The notes: generated by a model not told the origin, from the letters alone. Counted from the stretch's first letter, positions 20,318 through 33,159 are shown. The stretch: DNA of 59,834 bases from Jeotgalibacillus soli (GCF_000829435.1 NZ_JXRP01000005.1:1-59834), one strand, 5' to 3'. Translations and numbers: made by a program.

Positions 20318-20818
20318 ATGAGCAGCATTATCGAGCAAAAGAAACAACTCGTTACAGAAATCCAAGAAAAACTTCAAAATAGCGTAGCTACTGTTGTTGT
20401 TGACTATCGTGGATTAACTGTTGCGGAAGTAACTGAGCTACGTAAGCAACTTCGTGAAGCAGGTGTTGAGTTCAAAGTTTACAAGAACTCTATGACTCGC
20501 CGCGCGGCTGAAGGTGCTGGTCTTGAAGGGTTGAACGTAAATCTAACAGGACCAAACGCGATTGCATTCTCTACGGAGGACGTAGTTGCACCAGCGAAGA
20601 TCATCAACGACTTTGCTAAAAAACATGAGGCGCTTGAAATTAAAGCAGGTGTTATGGAAGGAAATATCATTACTGTTGAAGAAGTAAAAGCTCTTGCTGA
20701 ACTTCCATCACGTGAAGGTCTTCTTTCTATGCTTCTTAGCGTGCTTCAAGCACCAATTCGCGGTCTTGCCGTTGCTACAAAAGCAGTTGCAGATCAAAAA
20801 GAAGAGCAAGGCGCTTAA
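20318..20818 (+). CDS. rplJ: 50S ribosomal protein L10
   Basis: 166 aa. Base of the L12 stalk. The N-terminal rRNA-binding domain has [21 protein letters not shown] and YKNSMTRRA; the C-terminal helix recruits L12 dimers. SD AGGAGGTG. Under its own leader; rplL follows at 76 nt. Confidence 0.97.
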   Translation: MSSIIEQKKQLVTEIQEKLQNSVATVVVDYRGLTVAEVTELRKQLREAGVEFKVYKNSMTRRAAEGAGLEGLNVNLTGPNAIAFSTEDVVAPAKIINDFAKKHEALEIKAGVMEGNIITVEEVKALAELPSREGLLSMLLSVLQAPIRGLAVATKAVADQKEEQGA

Positions 20819-20894
20819 TTTAAAGCTCTTGCAAACCGGATGATTCTTCATCCACAACAAAAAATTATAACATCCACTAAGGAGGAACTATATC

Positions 20895-21257
20895 ATGACT
20901 AAAGAACAAATGATCGAAGCTATCAAAGAAATGACAGTTCTTGAACTAAACGACCTTGTTAAAGCAATCGAAGAAGAATTCGGTGTATCTGCTGCTGCTC
21001 CTGTAGCTGCTGCTGGTGCTGCTGGTGGCGAAGCTGCTGCTGAGCAATCTGAGTTCGACGTAGTTCTTACACAAGCTGGCGCTCAAAAAATCAAAGTTAT
21101 TAAAGTGGTTCGTGAAATCACTGGTCTTGGCTTGAAAGAAGCTAAAGAAATGGTTGATAACACACCTAAAGCAATTAAAGAAGGTATTTCTAAAGAAGAA
21201 GCTGAAGAAGTTAAAGCTAAGCTTGAAGAAGTTGGAGCTGGCGTAGAAGTTAAGTAA
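20895..21257 (+). CDS. rplL: 50S ribosomal protein L7/L12
   Basis: 120 aa. N-terminal dimerisation helices, an Ala/Gly-rich hinge (about 34-50: [13 protein letters not shown]), and a C-terminal factor-binding domain ([20 protein letters not shown]). Recruits EF-G, EF-Tu and IF2. Followed by a strong terminator. Confidence 0.98.
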   Translation: MTKEQMIEAIKEMTVLELNDLVKAIEEEFGVSAAAPVAAAGAAGGEAAAEQSEFDVVLTQAGAQKIKVIKVVREITGLGLKEAKEMVDNTPKAIKEGISKEEAEEVKAKLEEVGAGVEVK

Positions 21258-21270
21258 TAACTGTTTGTAG

Positions 21271-21302
21271 AAAAAGCTCGCGTGAATTAGCGAGCTTTTT
21301 TT
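21271..21302 (+). terminator. Terminator after rplL
   Basis: AAAGCTCGC pairs with GCGAGCTTT around GTGAATTA, followed by a run of T. Confidence 0.92.
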
Positions 21303-21374
21303 AACGGTTGAGAAATATTAATTGCTTATACTTGTTGTGAAGTAACTATCGAAAACGACAGTTAGCTTCAAAAT

Positions 21375-21486
21375 GGCAGTTTATAGGGTTGTAAGGACTT
21401 GCTCTTATGGAAAGAAAACTGCCTTCTCGCAGTATTCTTCCATGGGTCGAGAACGAGCACCCGCTTACACTTTTGTAACGGGAGGG
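21375..21486 (+). other. Hairpins in the ybxB leader
   Basis: A perfect 8-bp inverted repeat, GGCAGTTT (21375-21382) / AAACTGCC (21416-21423), and a second hairpin CCCG-C-TTAC (21460-21468) / GTAACGGG (21475-21482) whose 3' arm overlaps the SD GGAGGG of ybxB. Possible control of translation; no known family recognised. Confidence 0.4.
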
Positions 21487-21494
21487 TGATCTGC

Positions 21495-22097
21495 GTGTCA
21501 GATCATTATTATTCCAAAACACCAGGGGTTAGTAGTAACCCGCAGTGGTGGGACTTTACGCTGCGAGGGCATTCGATGCGTTTTAAAACAGATCAGGGTG
21601 TCTTTTCAAAGCGAGAAGTGGACTTTGGCTCAAGAGTATTAATTGAAGCATTTTCTGAACCTGAAGTGGAGGGCCCGATTCTAGATGTTGGGTGTGGATA
21701 TGGACCAATTGGTCTTTCAATAGCAAAAAGCTTTAAAAATCGAGAGGTCCATCTTATAGATGTCAACAATCGTGCGCTAGATTTAGCGCGAGAGAATGCT
21801 ATACAGAATGAGGTATCATCTGTAAAAGTATATGAGAGTGATTGCCTTGACCAAGTAAAGCCTGTTAATTTTGCTGCTATTTTGACTAATCCCCCAATTC
21901 GGGCTGGTAAAGAGGTTGTGCACCGAATTTTAGAACAGAGTGTTGCTCATTTAGCTCCAGGCGGAGAGTTGTGGGTTGTCATTCAAAAAAAACAAGGTGC
22001 GCCTTCGGCTAAAGCGAAGCTTGAAGAGCTTGTCAGAGATGTGGAAATTGTTGAAAAGAAAAAAGGTTATTTTATCCTGAAAGCTAGAAGGATTTGA
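21495..22097 (+). CDS. ybxB: RsmC-like class I SAM-dependent methyltransferase YbxB
   Basis: 200 aa. Motif I DVGCGYGPIGL (about 59-69), motif IV TNPPIRAGK (about 131-139, the NPPI type seen in RNA guanine N2-methyltransferases), and a C-terminal KKKGYFILKA strand. It resembles the catalytic half of RsmC; the exact target in Bacillus is not settled. The start is GTG 21495, 8 nt after GGAGGG. The longer frame to 21399 would run through leader hairpins. Confidence 0.88.
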   Translation: MSDHYYSKTPGVSSNPQWWDFTLRGHSMRFKTDQGVFSKREVDFGSRVLIEAFSEPEVEGPILDVGCGYGPIGLSIAKSFKNREVHLIDVNNRALDLARENAIQNEVSSVKVYESDCLDQVKPVNFAAILTNPPIRAGKEVVHRILEQSVAHLAPGGELWVVIQKKQGAPSAKAKLEELVRDVEIVEKKKGYFILKARRI

Positions 22098-22122
22098 CCG
22101 GTATTTGTAATTGTGATATTAT
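22094..22122 (+). promoter_or_regulatory. Promoter of rpoB-rpoC
   Basis: TTGACC (22094-22099), a 17-nt spacer and TATTAT (22117-22122). The -35 box overlaps the ybxB stop codon. Confidence 0.7.
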
Positions 22123-22258
22123 TATAAAATGCAAAAATATCATTATCAGTAAGTATGTCCATTTTGTATAAATGGGTTCGTTATTGGGAATAATGGTTCA
22201 AATAATTGTTCGTCAAATAGAAAATGTGGTTATATAACCTCGTTTTCTTTTTGTCTTA

Positions 22259-22293
22259 CGCCCGTTGTGTGATGGCATTGAGCAAAATGGGCG
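22259..22293 (+). other. Leader hairpin before rpoB
   Basis: CGCCCGTT (22259-22266) pairs with AATGGGCG (22286-22293) around 19 nt, with no T run after it, so it is not a terminator. It sits 34 nt before the rpoB start. Confidence 0.45.
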
Positions 22294-22326
22294 CAATTAA
22301 AACGCTTGATTTGAGGGGTGAATCGG

Positions 22327-25300
22327 TTGACAGGTCAACTAGTTCAGTATGGACGACACCGCCAACGCAGAAGTTTTGCGCGTATCAGTGAGGTATTGGA
22401 GCTTCCGAATTTGATTGAAATTCAGACAGCTTCCTATGAGTGGTTTTTAGAAGAAGGATTGAGAGAAATGTTTCGCGATATTTCCCCAATCGAAGACTTT
22501 ACTGGAAACCTTTCACTGGAATTTATTGATTACAGCCTTGGAGAGCCGAAGTATTCGGTGGATGAATCTAAGGAGCGAGATGTAACGTTTTCTGCTCCAC
22601 TCCGTGTTAAGGTGCGGTTGTTGAATAAGGAAACGGGTGAAGTGAAGGATCAGGATGTATTTATGGGAGATTTCCCTCTTATGACAGAGACGGGAACGTT
22701 TATCATCAACGGTGCTGAACGTGTAATTGTTTCCCAGCTTGTTCGTTCGCCGAGTGTATATTTCCATGATAAAATGGATAAAAACGGTAAAAGAGGCTTT
22801 GGTGCAACGGTGATTCCTAACCGCGGTGCATGGCTTGAGTACGAAACAGACGCAAAAGATGTTGTGCACGTACGAATTGACCGCACTCGTAAATTACCTG
22901 TAACGGTATTGTTGCGTTCATTAGGATTTGGCACAGATCAAGAAATTATTGATCTAATTGGAGACAATGAATATATTCGTAATACGCTTGAAAAGGATAA
23001 TACGGAAAGTGTAGAGAAAGCTTTGCTTGAGATTTATGAGCGTCTGCGCCCTGGTGAACCGCCAACGGTAGATAACGCGAAGAGTCTCTTAGTATCTCGC
23101 TTCTTCGATCCAAAGCGTTATGACCTAGCAAATGTAGGTCGATATAAAATGAACAAAAAGCTTCACATTAAGAACCGTTTGTTTGGACAAGTGTTAGCTG
23201 AAACGCTAGCTGACCCCGAAACTGGCGAGATCTTGGCAGAAAAAGGGACATTGTTAGATCGTCGTAACTTAGACAAGCTTATTCCTTACCTTGAGAATGG
23301 TGTGGGCTTCAAGACGATTAATCAAGTGGCAGGAGTCGTTGAAGAGGATGTGACTCTTCAATCGATTAAAATCCAAGTTCCTAATGCGGACAGCGATCGT
23401 GTAATTAATGTAATTGGAAATGCTTATGTAGATGACAGTGTGAAAAACATTACATCTGCGGATATCATTTCTTCTATTAGCTATTTCTTTAATCTACTCC
23501 ACGGTGTAGGTCTTACGGATGATATTGATCATCTTGGTAATCGTCGACTGCGTTCTGTAGGTGAATTGCTTCAAAATCAATTCCGTATTGGCTTATCCCG
23601 TATGGAGCGTGTAGTGCGTGAGAGAATGTCGATTCAAGACACAAACACGATTACGCCGCAGCAATTGATTAATATTCGTCCAGTTATTGCGTCAATTAAG
23701 GAGTTTTTTGGTAGCTCTCAGTTGTCACAGTTTATGGACCAAACAAATCCGCTTGCTGAATTGACGCATAAGCGTCGTCTGTCAGCACTTGGACCAGGTG
23801 GTTTGACACGTGAACGTGCAGGGTTTGAAGTGCGTGACGTTCACTACTCTCACTATGGCCGTATGTGTCCAATCGAAACGCCTGAGGGACCAAACATCGG
23901 TTTGATCAACTCCTTATCCAGCTTCGCGAAAGTAAATCGTTTCGGTTTTATTGAAACACCTTACCGCCGTGTTGACCCTGAGACAGGAAAAGTAACCGAG
24001 CGTATTGATTACCTTACAGCGGACGAAGAAGACAATTACGTAGTGGCGCAAGCAAATGCACGTCTAGGTGAAGATGGTTCGTTCCTTGATGAGGAAGTAG
24101 TTTCCCGCTTCCGCGGTGAAAATACGGTTATTCGACGCGATCGTCTTGACTACATGGACGTTTCACCGAAACAGGTAGTATCTGCCGCGACAGCATGTAT
24201 TCCTTTCCTTGAAAATGATGACTCTAACCGGGCGTTAATGGGAGCAAACATGCAACGTCAGGCAGTACCTCTAATGAACCCGGAAGCTCCTTTTGTCGGT
24301 ACAGGCATGGAGCACGTTTCTGCGAAGGATTCAGGTGCTGCAGTTATTAATAAAGCTGAAGGTATTGTCGAACGCGTTCAAGCAAATCAAGTTTGGGTTC
24401 GTCGTATTGTCGAGATTGACGGAAAAGAAACAGAAGGCGATCTTGATAAATACAAAATGCAAAAATTCATCCGTTCCAACCAAGGAACGTGCTATAATCA
24501 ACGTCCGATCGTGGCGGTTGGTGATCGTGTTGTTAAAGGAGAAATCCTTGCAGATGGTCCATCAATGGAAAAAGGTGAACTTGCACTAGGACGCAACGTG
24601 CTTGTCGGCTTTATGACTTGGGATGGATACAACTATGAGGATGCTGTCATCATGAGTGAGCGTCTGGTTAAAGATGATGTATATACGTCGATTCATATTG
24701 AAGAATATGAGTCAGAATCCCGAGATACAAAGCTTGGACCTGAAGAAATCACCCGTGATATTCCAAACGTAGGGGAAGATGCGCTTCGTAACCTTGATGA
24801 GCGCGGAATCATCCGTATCGGTGCGGAAGTTAAAGATGGCGATATTCTTGTTGGTAAAGTAACACCTAAGGGAGTTACAGAGCTAACAGCAGAAGAACGC
24901 CTACTTCATGCCATTTTTGGTGAAAAGGCTCGTGAAGTTCGCGACACATCACTTCGAGTACCACATGGTGCCGGCGGGATTATTCTTGATGTGAAGATCT
25001 TTAACCGTGAAGACGGTGACGAGCTTCCTCCAGGTGTTAACCAGCTTGTTCGTGCTTACATCGTTCAAAAGAGAAAAATCTCTGTTGGGGATAAAATGGC
25101 CGGACGCCACGGAAATAAAGGTGTTATCTCTCGTATTCTTCCTGAAGAGGATATGCCGTATCTTCCTGACGGAACACCGATTGATATCATGTTAAACCCA
25201 CTGGGTGTACCATCTCGTATGAATATTGGACAGGTACTTGAAATGCACATGGGAATGGCTGCTCGTTCAATGGGTATTCACATCGCATCTCCGGTATTTG

Positions 25301-25887
25301 ATGGTGCAAACGAAGAAGATGTTTGGGCTACACTTCAAGAAGCTGGTATGTCTCATGACGGAAAAACCGTTCTCTACGATGGAAGATCCGGTGACCCGTT
25401 TGATAACCGCGTATCTATTGGGGTTATGTATATGATCAAACTGGCACACATGGTTGATGACAAGCTTCACGCTCGTTCAACCGGACCATACTCTCTTGTT
25501 ACTCAGCAGCCGCTTGGTGGTAAGGCGCAGTTTGGTGGGCAACGTTTTGGTGAAATGGAAGTATGGGCACTTGAAGCATACGGTGCTGCTTATACACTAC
25601 AAGAAATTCTGACAGTAAAATCAGATGATGTTGTAGGCCGTGTGAAGACATATGAAGCCATTGTAAAAGGTGACAGCGTTCCAGAACCAGGTGTTCCTGA
25701 ATCATTCAAAGTATTGATCAAAGAACTTCAAAGTTTGGGTATGGACGTTAAAATGCTGTCAAGTAACGATGAAGAAATCGAAATGCGCGACACGGATGAT
25801 GATGAGGATATTCACCAAGCTGATGCGTTGAACATCGCTCCGGAAACAAATTTATTGCCATCTGAAACAGTCGCGGTTAAAGAATGA
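22327..25887 (+). CDS. rpoB: DNA-directed RNA polymerase subunit beta
   Basis: 1186 aa. Catalytic core subunit. The rifampicin pocket is wild type: [10 protein letters not shown] (463-472), H481 and S486 (HKRRLSALG). C-terminal segments [12 protein letters not shown] and [24 protein letters not shown] are present. The start is TTG 22327 (LTGQLVQYG) with SD GAGGGGTGA; GTG 22318 lies inside the SD. An acidic tail follows residue 1145, typical of Bacillus. rpoC starts 63 nt downstream. Confidence 0.98.
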   Translation: MTGQLVQYGRHRQRRSFARISEVLELPNLIEIQTASYEWFLEEGLREMFRDISPIEDFTGNLSLEFIDYSLGEPKYSVDESKERDVTFSAPLRVKVRLLNKETGEVKDQDVFMGDFPLMTETGTFIINGAERVIVSQLVRSPSVYFHDKMDKNGKRGFGATVIPNRGAWLEYETDAKDVVHVRIDRTRKLPVTVLLRSLGFGTDQEIIDLIGDNEYIRNTLEKDNTESVEKALLEIYERLRPGEPPTVDNAKSLLVSRFFDPKRYDLANVGRYKMNKKLHIKNRLFGQVLAETLADPETGEILAEKGTLLDRRNLDKLIPYLENGVGFKTINQVAGVVEEDVTLQSIKIQVPNADSDRVINVIGNAYVDDSVKNITSADIISSISYFFNLLHGVGLTDDIDHLGNRRLRSVGELLQNQFRIGLSRMERVVRERMSIQDTNTITPQQLINIRPVIASIKEFFGSSQLSQFMDQTNPLAELTHKRRLSALGPGGLTRERAGFEVRDVHYSHYGRMCPIETPEGPNIGLINSLSSFAKVNRFGFIETPYRRVDPETGKVTERIDYLTADEEDNYVVAQANARLGEDGSFLDEEVVSRFRGENTVIRRDRLDYMDVSPKQVVSAATACIPFLENDDSNRALMGANMQRQAVPLMNPEAPFVGTGMEHVSAKDSGAAVINKAEGIVERVQANQVWVRRIVEIDGKETEGDLDKYKMQKFIRSNQGTCYNQRPIVAVGDRVVKGEILADGPSMEKGELALGRNVLVGFMTWDGYNYEDAVIMSERLVKDDVYTSIHIEEYESESRDTKLGPEEITRDIPNVGEDALRNLDERGIIRIGAEVKDGDILVGKVTPKGVTELTAEERLLHAIFGEKAREVRDTSLRVPHGAGGIILDVKIFNREDGDELPPGVNQLVRAYIVQKRKISVGDKMAGRHGNKGVISRILPEEDMPYLPDGTPIDIMLNPLGVPSRMNIGQVLEMHMGMAARSMGIHIASPVFDGANEEDVWATLQEAGMSHDGKTVLYDGRSGDPFDNRVSIGVMYMIKLAHMVDDKLHARSTGPYSLVTQQPLGGKAQFGGQRFGEMEVWALEAYGAAYTLQEILTVKSDDVVGRVKTYEAIVKGDSVPEPGVPESFKVLIKELQSLGMDVKMLSSNDEEIEMRDTDDDEDIHQADALNIAPETNLLPSETVAVKE

Positions 25888-25950
25888 TTACCATTGTGCA
25901 GATAAACAGCAAAAGGGCAAAAGCTGTAAACGAAAAGGGAGGTAGGCTCC

Positions 25951-28900
25951 TTGATAGATGTTAACAATTTTGAGTACATGAAAATTGGTTTGGCAGCTCC
26001 TGATAAGATCCGTTCATGGTCTTTCGGTGAAGTGAAAAAGCCAGAAACCATTAACTATCGTACGTTGAAACCTGAAAAAGACGGTTTGTTCTGTGAGCGC
26101 ATTTTCGGTCCTCAAAAGGACTGGGAATGCCATTGCGGTAAATATAAACGTGTGCGCTATAAAGGCGTGGTTTGTGACCGTTGTGGCGTAGAAGTAACAC
26201 GTGCAAAAGTTCGCCGTGAGCGTATGGGACATATCGAATTGGCAGCACCTGTTTCTCATATCTGGTACTTCAAAGGGATTCCAAGCCGTATGGGACTTGT
26301 TCTTGACATGTCTCCTCGTGCTTTGGAAGAGGTTATTTACTTTGCTTCCTACGTTGTAACAGAATCTGGTGATACAGCGCTTGAGAAAAAGCAGTTGCTT
26401 TCTGAGAAAGAATACCGTGCATACCGCGATAAATACAGTAACAAATTCCAAGCAGCAATGGGGGCAGAAGCAATCAAAAAACTTCTGCAAGACCTTGATT
26501 TGGATAAAGAAGCTGAGTCGTTAAAGGAAGAACTTAAAACTGCTCAAGGACAGCGTCGTACTCGTGCGATTAAACGGCTTGAAGTAGTAGAGTCCTTCCG
26601 TAACTCTGGAAACTCTCCAGACTGGATGATCCTTGATGTGCTGCCTGTCATCCCGCCTGAACTTCGTCCGATGGTTCAATTAGATGGCGGCCGCTTTGCT
26701 ACCTCTGATTTGAATGACTTGTATCGCCGTGTGATCAACCGTAATAACCGTCTTAAGCGCCTTCTTGACCTTGGTGCACCAAGCATCATCGTACAAAATG
26801 AAAAGCGTATGCTCCAAGAAGCTGTTGATGCGTTGATTGATAATGGTCGTCGTGGCCGTCCTGTAACAGGACCGGGTAACCGTCCGTTAAAATCTCTTTC
26901 ACACATGCTAAAAGGTAAGCAAGGACGTTTCCGTCAAAACCTTCTTGGTAAACGTGTTGACTATTCTGGCCGTTCTGTAATTGTTGTAGGTCCAAACTTG
27001 AAAATGTATCAGTGTGGACTTCCAAAGGAAATGGCACTTGAATTATTCAAGCCGTTTGTTATGAAAGAGTTGGTTGAACGCGGACTTGCACATAACATTA
27101 AGAGTGCAAAACGTAAAATTGAACGTGTACACAATGAGGTTTGGGATGTTCTTGAAGATGTAATCAAAGAGCACCCGGTGTTGCTTAACCGCGCACCAAC
27201 GCTTCACCGTCTTGGTATTCAAGCGTTTGAACCAACACTTGTAGAAGGTCGTGCGATCCGTCTTCATCCACTTGTATGTACAGCATACAATGCCGATTTT
27301 GATGGTGACCAAATGGCTGTTCACGTTCCGCTTTCCTCCGAGGCGCAAGCTGAAGCGCGTCTGCTTATGCTAGCTGCGCAAAACATCTTGAATCCGAAAG
27401 ATGGAAAGCCAGTAGTTACACCATCTCAAGATATGGTTCTGGGTAACTACTACTTAACACTTGAACGTAAAAACGCTGTAGGTGAAGGACATGTATTCCG
27501 CGATGCAGACGAGGTTTTGCTTGCCTATCAAAACGGATATGTTCATCTTCACACCAGAATCGCGATTCATGCGAGTGCGGTTAAAAAGGAAAACTTTACG
27601 GAAGAACAAATGAAGAAGCTTCTCTTAACTACACCAGGAAAAGTTATCTTTAATGAAATCCTTCCGAAGTCATTCCCATACATCAATGAGCCGACAATGG
27701 AAAACCTTGAGGTGGCAACACCTGATAAGTATTTCGTTGCTCCGACTACAAATGTAAAAGAACATATTAAAGCGAGCGAGTTAGTATCGCCGTTTAAGAA
27801 AAAATATTTAGGTAATGTCATTGCAGAAGTATTTAAGAGATTCCATATTACGGATACCTCAAGAATGCTTGACCGTATGAAAAACCTAGGCTTCAAGCAT
27901 TCTACACGTGCGGGTATTACAATTGGTATTGCAGATATCGTTGTATTGCCTGAGAAGCAGGGAATTCTCGATGGAGCTCAAGAGAAAGTAGACAAAGTCA
28001 TGAAGCAGTTCCGCCGCGGTTTAATCACCGAAGAAGAACGCTACGATCGTGTCATTTCAATCTGGAGCGCTGCAAAAGATGTAATCCAAGATAAGCTTAT
28101 GCTTACGCTTGATAGTCTGAATCCAATCTTCATGATGAGTGATTCAGGTGCCCGTGGTAACGCATCTAACTTTACGCAGCTTGCTGGTATGCGTGGTCTT
28201 ATGGCCAACCCGGCTGGACGTATCATTGAATTGCCGATCAAATCAAGTTTCCGTGAAGGGCTGACGGTATTGGAATACTTCATCTCAACTCACGGTGCAC
28301 GTAAAGGTCTTGCCGATACAGCTCTTAAAACAGCTGACTCAGGTTACCTTACTCGTCGTCTTGTTGACGTGGCTCAGGATGTTATTGTTCGTGAAGAAGA
28401 TTGCGGCACCGATCGCGGATTGCGTGTTCGTGCTTTGAAAGATGGCACAGAAACCATTGAAGCACTTGAAGAACGTCTTGAAGGCCGTTATTCGAACCAA
28501 ACCGTTAAACATCCGGAAACGGGTGAAGTGTTTGTTACAAGAAATCACTTGATTACAGAAGATATCTCTCGACAAATTGTTGAAGCCGGTATTGAAGAAG
28601 TATCAATTCGATCTGCATTTACTTGTAATACGCGCCACGGTGTATGTGAAAAATGCTACGGTAAAAACCTTGCAACAGGCGAAAAAGTCGAAGTGGGAGA
28701 AGCAGTTGGAATCATCGCTGCTCAATCAATCGGTGAGCCTGGTACACAGTTAACCATGCGTACTTTCCATACAGGTGGGGTAGCAGGGGACGATATTACA
28801 CAGGGTCTTCCGCGTATCCAAGAAATTTTTGAATCTCGTAATCCAAAAGGGCAAGCAATTATCACTGAAATTAGTGGTGTTATTACAGCAATTAGCGAAG

Positions 28901-29550
28901 GAAAAGATCGACAACAAGAGATCACAGTGCAAGGTGATGTTGAAACAAGAAGCTTTACCGCTCCTTACTCAGCTCGTCTAAAAGTCAATGTGGATGAAAC
29001 TGTTGTTCGTGGTCAAGAGCTTACTGAAGGTTCAATCGATCCCAAAGAGCTCCTGAAAATTCGCGACGTTGCTGCTGTACAAGAGTACTTGCTGCGTGAA
29101 GTGCAGAAGGTATATCGTATGCAGGGGGTTGAAATCGGTGATAAACACGTTGAGGTAATGGTTCGCCAAATGCTTCGCAAAGTACGTGTTATAGAAGCTG
29201 GTGAAACAGAACTTCTGCCAGGCTCATTGCTTGATGTCCATCAATTCATGGAAGCTAACAGTAGTGTCTTGCTTGAAGGGAAAAAACCAGCAACGGGTCG
29301 CCCGGTGATTCTAGGAATCACAAAAGCGTCTCTTGAAACTGAATCATTCTTATCTGCAGCATCCTTCCAGGAGACTACTCGTGTCCTTACAGATGCAGCA
29401 ATTAAAGGAAAACGTGATGAATTACTTGGACTTAAAGAGAATGTCATCATTGGTAAGCTTGTTCCAGCAGGAACGGGTATGCAGCGTTATCGCCAAGCTG
29501 AGATTAAATCTAATGATTCTGCATTTGAAGAAGCCGTATCAGTAGAATAG
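25951..29550 (+). CDS. rpoC: DNA-directed RNA polymerase subunit beta'
   Basis: 1199 aa. Mg-binding NADFDGDQ (D449, D451, D453) is the active site. An N-terminal C4 zinc site ([19 protein letters not shown]) and a second zinc cluster ([15 protein letters not shown]) lie near 810-895. TTG start with SD GGGAGGTAG. Followed by a long terminator hairpin. The window contains rpoA as well, so the core enzyme is fully encoded here. Confidence 0.98.
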   Translation: MIDVNNFEYMKIGLAAPDKIRSWSFGEVKKPETINYRTLKPEKDGLFCERIFGPQKDWECHCGKYKRVRYKGVVCDRCGVEVTRAKVRRERMGHIELAAPVSHIWYFKGIPSRMGLVLDMSPRALEEVIYFASYVVTESGDTALEKKQLLSEKEYRAYRDKYSNKFQAAMGAEAIKKLLQDLDLDKEAESLKEELKTAQGQRRTRAIKRLEVVESFRNSGNSPDWMILDVLPVIPPELRPMVQLDGGRFATSDLNDLYRRVINRNNRLKRLLDLGAPSIIVQNEKRMLQEAVDALIDNGRRGRPVTGPGNRPLKSLSHMLKGKQGRFRQNLLGKRVDYSGRSVIVVGPNLKMYQCGLPKEMALELFKPFVMKELVERGLAHNIKSAKRKIERVHNEVWDVLEDVIKEHPVLLNRAPTLHRLGIQAFEPTLVEGRAIRLHPLVCTAYNADFDGDQMAVHVPLSSEAQAEARLLMLAAQNILNPKDGKPVVTPSQDMVLGNYYLTLERKNAVGEGHVFRDADEVLLAYQNGYVHLHTRIAIHASAVKKENFTEEQMKKLLLTTPGKVIFNEILPKSFPYINEPTMENLEVATPDKYFVAPTTNVKEHIKASELVSPFKKKYLGNVIAEVFKRFHITDTSRMLDRMKNLGFKHSTRAGITIGIADIVVLPEKQGILDGAQEKVDKVMKQFRRGLITEEERYDRVISIWSAAKDVIQDKLMLTLDSLNPIFMMSDSGARGNASNFTQLAGMRGLMANPAGRIIELPIKSSFREGLTVLEYFISTHGARKGLADTALKTADSGYLTRRLVDVAQDVIVREEDCGTDRGLRVRALKDGTETIEALEERLEGRYSNQTVKHPETGEVFVTRNHLITEDISRQIVEAGIEEVSIRSAFTCNTRHGVCEKCYGKNLATGEKVEVGEAVGIIAAQSIGEPGTQLTMRTFHTGGVAGDDITQGLPRIQEIFESRNPKGQAIITEISGVITAISEGKDRQQEITVQGDVETRSFTAPYSARLKVNVDETVVRGQELTEGSIDPKELLKIRDVAAVQEYLLREVQKVYRMQGVEIGDKHVEVMVRQMLRKVRVIEAGETELLPGSLLDVHQFMEANSSVLLEGKKPATGRPVILGITKASLETESFLSAASFQETTRVLTDAAIKGKRDELLGLKENVIIGKLVPAGTGMQRYRQAEIKSNDSAFEEAVSVE

Positions 29551-29613
29551 ATTTTCAGTCTTGAACCGTTCAATGAACTTGAATGGAAAAGAAGTAACTC
29601 TTTTAAAAGAGTG

Positions 29614-29646
29614 AAAATGCGATGCCGGCTTATGGCATCGCATTTT
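29614..29646 (+). terminator. Terminator after rpoC
   Basis: A 13-bp perfect stem (AAAATGCGATGCC with GGCATCGCATTTT), loop GGCTTAT, then an interrupted T run (CAATTTCTTTTT). Confidence 0.85.
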
Positions 29647-29667
29647 CAATTTCTTTTTATTCACTTG

Positions 29668-29696
29668 TTGACATCGTATAAGTGAAATGATAATAT
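29668..29696 (+). promoter_or_regulatory. Promoter of the str operon
   Basis: TTGACA (29668-29673), a 17-nt spacer and TAATAT (29691-29696), upstream of rplGB-rpsL-rpsG-fusA-tufA. Confidence 0.82.
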
Positions 29697-29744
29697 ATTC
29701 AAGGTTGCTCCTATTCGTAACCTGTTACTTTGGAGGATATGAAG

Positions 29745-29993
29745 ATGTCTTATGAAAAAGTATCGCAGGCTAAACACATCATTGTAGGATCCAAACAAGT
29801 AGTAAAGGCCATCAAGGCAGGAACAATCCGTGAAGTGATCGTAGCTGAAGATGCAGATAACCGTGTGATTGAAAAAGTTATGCACACTGCTCGTGATATG
29901 AACGTGTCTGTTTCCCGTGTGGACTCGATGAAGAAACTTGGGAAAGCATGCGGAATCGAAGTCGGTGCTGCTGCAGTAGCCATTACTGATTAA
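29745..29993 (+). CDS. rplGB: L7Ae-family K-turn binding protein (YbxF)
   Basis: 82 aa. Member of the L7Ae/L30e fold that binds kink-turn RNA; the signature [18 protein letters not shown] is at the C-terminus. B. subtilis YbxF associates with the ribosome in growing cells. ATG 29745 follows GGAGG by 8 nt; the ATG at 29730 precedes this SD and is rejected. Confidence 0.93.
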   Translation: MSYEKVSQAKHIIVGSKQVVKAIKAGTIREVIVAEDADNRVIEKVMHTARDMNVSVSRVDSMKKLGKACGIEVGAAAVAITD

Positions 29994-30094
29994 ACAAGTT
30001 TTTGTAGAAGATTACTACAAGGACATTGTTTTTACCCAAAAATGAACCACCTGGATGTGTGGGCTTACAACAATTTTGAAGGGAGGAAAAATAA

Positions 30095-30514
30095 ATGCCT
30101 ACTATTAACCAATTGGTGCGCAAACCACGCCAATCTAAGAGCACTAAATCAACGTCTCCAGCATTGAACAAAGGATACAATAGCTTTAAGAAAAAAGCGA
30201 CAAACGTATCTTCACCACAAAAACGTGGTGTTTGTACTCGTGTTGGTACAATGACACCGAAGAAACCGAACTCGGCTCTTCGTAAATATGCCCGTGTACG
30301 TTTAACAAACCAAATCGAGGTAACTGCGTATATCCCAGGTATCGGTCACAATCTTCAAGAGCACAGTGTTGTTCTTATTCGTGGCGGACGCGTAAAGGAT
30401 TTACCAGGTGTACGTTACCACATCGTACGTGGTGCACTTGATACCGCTGGTGTAGACGGACGTCGTCAAAGCCGTTCTCTATATGGTACTAAGAGACCAA
30501 AAGAAAAGAAATAA
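30095..30514 (+). CDS. rpsL: 30S ribosomal protein S12
   Basis: 139 aa. Decoding-centre protein. Streptomycin-site lysines are wild type in [11 protein letters not shown] and near [24 protein letters not shown]. The 101-nt gap before it holds a small CCAC/GTGG hairpin. Confidence 0.98.
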   Translation: MPTINQLVRKPRQSKSTKSTSPALNKGYNSFKKKATNVSSPQKRGVCTRVGTMTPKKPNSALRKYARVRLTNQIEVTAYIPGIGHNLQEHSVVLIRGGRVKDLPGVRYHIVRGALDTAGVDGRRQSRSLYGTKRPKEKK

Positions 30515-30560
30515 TTATCTAGAAACATAAATTAATTTTCTCATGAAAGGAGGAACACAC

Positions 30561-31031
30561 ATGCCTCGTAAAGGTGCAGTAGCTAAACGTGACGTGTTGC
30601 CAGATCCGATTTATAGTTCGAAATTGGTTACTCGTCTAATTAACAAAATTATGATTGACGGTAAGAGAGGTACAGCTCAAAAGATTCTTTATTCCGCGTT
30701 TGATGTGATCCAAGAACGCAGTGGTAAGGATCCTCTTGAGGTGTTCGACCAAGCTCTTAAAAACATCATGCCAGTTCTTGAAGTGCGTGCACGCCGTGTG
30801 GGTGGTGCTAACTATCAAGTGCCAGTTGAAGTTCGCCCGGAGCGTCGTACAACTCTAGGTCTTCGTTGGTTAGTAAACTATGCTCGTCTTCGTGGAGAAA
30901 AAACGATGGAAGAGCGTCTTGCTAACGAAATTCTTGATGCAGCAAACAATACTGGAGCTGCAGTGAAGAAACGTGAAGATACACACAAAATGGCAGAAGC
31001 AAACAAAGCGTTTGCTCACTACCGTTGGTAA
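30561..31031 (+). CDS. rpsG: 30S ribosomal protein S7
   Basis: 156 aa. Primary 16S-binding protein that nucleates the 30S head. Contains [16 protein letters not shown] and the C-terminal FAHYRW. ATG 30561 with SD AAAGGAGG; the ATG at 30543 is upstream of the SD and is rejected. Confidence 0.98.
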   Translation: MPRKGAVAKRDVLPDPIYSSKLVTRLINKIMIDGKRGTAQKILYSAFDVIQERSGKDPLEVFDQALKNIMPVLEVRARRVGGANYQVPVEVRPERRTTLGLRWLVNYARLRGEKTMEERLANEILDAANNTGAAVKKREDTHKMAEANKAFAHYRW

Positions 31032-31080
31032 TCTAAAACTAAGTTATACAATATTATTATCTTAGGAAGGAGAAATACCC

Positions 31081-33159
31081 ATGGCTAGAGAGTTCTCCTT
31101 GAATAAAACTCGTAATATCGGCATCATGGCACACATTGATGCTGGTAAAACGACTACAACGGAGCGTGTTCTGTATTACACTGGTCGTATTCACAAAATC
31201 GGTGAAACGCACGAAGGTGCATCACAGATGGACTGGATGGAACAAGAGCAAGAGCGTGGTATTACAATCACATCAGCTGCTACAACAGCTGCTTGGAAAG
31301 AACACCGCGTTAACATCATCGATACACCTGGTCACGTAGACTTCACTGTTGAAGTTGAACGTTCTCTGCGTGTACTTGATGGAGCAGTAGCAGTTCTTGA
31401 TGCTCAATCTGGTGTTGAACCTCAAACTGAGACAGTATGGCGCCAAGCAACAACTTATGGTGTTCCGCGTGTCGTGTTCGTTAATAAAATGGACAAAATT
31501 GGTGCGGACTTCTTGTACTCAGTTGGCACAATGCATGATCGTCTTCAAGCGAATGCACATCCAATTCAGCTTCCAATCGGTGCTGAGGATGAGTTTAGAG
31601 GAATCATTGACCTTGTAGAAATGAAAGCTACTTTCTACGGGGATGATCTTGGTACTGACATCAAAGTTAGTGATATTCCTGAAGAATATCAGGAACAAGC
31701 AGAAGAGTACCGTGGAAAGCTAATTGAAGCGGTAGCAGATCTTGATGAAAACCTGATGGAGAAATATCTTGAAGGTGAAGAGATAACTACAGAAGAAATC
31801 AAAGCTGCAATCCGTAAAGGAACTGTAAACGTTGAATTCTACCCTGTAATCTGTGGTTCTGCCTTCAAAAACAAAGGGGTTCAGCTTATGCTGGATGCCG
31901 TTATCGACTACCTGCCATCACCATTAGATGTACCTTCTATCAAAGGTATACTTCCTGATTCTGATGAAGAAGTGCTTCGTCCATCTAGCGATGAAGAACC
32001 ATTTTCTGCATTAGCATTCAAGGTAATGACAGATCCTTATGTTGGTAAACTAACGTTCTTCCGTGTGTACTCTGGTACACTTCAATCCGGATCTTACGTT
32101 CAAAACTCTTCTAAAGGAAAGCGTGAGCGCGTAGGACGTATCCTTCAAATGCATGCTAACTCTCGTGAAGAGATTGGACAAGTATATGCTGGAGATATCG
32201 CTGCTGCTGTTGGTCTTAAAGATACAACTACAGGTGACACACTATGTGACGAGAAAAATCTTGTTATCCTAGAGTCAATGGAATTCCCAGAGCCGGTTAT
32301 CTCTGTTGCGATCGAACCGAAGTCAAAAGCTGACCAAGATAAAATGGGTCAAGCTCTTCAAAAGCTTCAGGAAGAAGATCCAACTTTCCATGCACATACA
32401 GACACGGAAACAGGTCAAACGATCATCGCAGGTATGGGTGAACTTCACCTTGATATCCTAGTTGACCGTATGCGCCGTGAATTTAAAGTAGAAGCTAATG
32501 TGGGTGCTCCTCAGGTATCTTACCGTGAGACATTCCGCAGCTCTGCACAAGTTGAAGGGAAATTCGTGCGCCAATCTGGTGGACGCGGTCAATTTGGTCA
32601 CGTTAAAATCGAGTTCTCTCCAAATGAAGAAGGAAAAGGCTTTGAATTCGAGAATGGTATTGTTGGTGGTACTGTTCCTCGTGAATACATCCCTGCTGTT
32701 CAAGCGGGTCTTGAAGATTCATTAGGAAACGGTGTACTTGCAGGCTATCCATTAATCGATATTAAAGCCCGTCTATATGATGGATCTTACCATGATGTTG
32801 ACTCCTCTGAAATGGCGTTTAAAATCGCTGCATCAATGGCATTGAAAAATGCTGTAGCGAAATGTAACCCAGTTCTTCTTGAGCCGCTTATGCGTGTGGA
32901 AGTAACAATTCCAGAAGAATACATGGGAGACATTATGGGAGATATCACATCTCGTCGCGGACGCGTTGAAGGTATGGATGCACGTGGAAACGCACAAATC
33001 GTTAAAGCGTTCGTGCCATTATCGGAAATGTTCGGATATGCAACATCACTTCGTTCAAACACACAAGGTCGTGGAACGTTTTCAATGTTCTTTGATCATT
33101 ATGAAGAAGTGCCTAAATCAATCTCTGAAGAGATCATCAAAAAAAATAAAGGTGAATAA
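31081..33159 (+). CDS. fusA: Elongation factor G
   Basis: 692 aa GTPase driving translocation. G1 AHIDAGKT (17-24), G3 DTPGHVDF, G4 NKMDK, followed by domains II-V. Domain IV carries the GRGQFGHV loop. SD GGAAGGAG. Fusidic acid target; no resistance change is judged by eye. Confidence 0.98.
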   Translation: MAREFSLNKTRNIGIMAHIDAGKTTTTERVLYYTGRIHKIGETHEGASQMDWMEQEQERGITITSAATTAAWKEHRVNIIDTPGHVDFTVEVERSLRVLDGAVAVLDAQSGVEPQTETVWRQATTYGVPRVVFVNKMDKIGADFLYSVGTMHDRLQANAHPIQLPIGAEDEFRGIIDLVEMKATFYGDDLGTDIKVSDIPEEYQEQAEEYRGKLIEAVADLDENLMEKYLEGEEITTEEIKAAIRKGTVNVEFYPVICGSAFKNKGVQLMLDAVIDYLPSPLDVPSIKGILPDSDEEVLRPSSDEEPFSALAFKVMTDPYVGKLTFFRVYSGTLQSGSYVQNSSKGKRERVGRILQMHANSREEIGQVYAGDIAAAVGLKDTTTGDTLCDEKNLVILESMEFPEPVISVAIEPKSKADQDKMGQALQKLQEEDPTFHAHTDTETGQTIIAGMGELHLDILVDRMRREFKVEANVGAPQVSYRETFRSSAQVEGKFVRQSGGRGQFGHVKIEFSPNEEGKGFEFENGIVGGTVPREYIPAVQAGLEDSLGNGVLAGYPLIDIKARLYDGSYHDVDSSEMAFKIAASMALKNAVAKCNPVLLEPLMRVEVTIPEEYMGDIMGDITSRRGRVEGMDARGNAQIVKAFVPLSEMFGYATSLRSNTQGRGTFSMFFDHYEEVPKSISEEIIKKNKGE

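Noticed and set aside
23698-23790. Rifampicin-resistance change in rpoB
   Set aside because: The rif-pocket residues (Q468, H481, S486 region) look wild type.
26014-26490. 158-residue minus-strand frame opposite rpoC
   Set aside because: Antisense shadow of a highly conserved gene, with no own signals.
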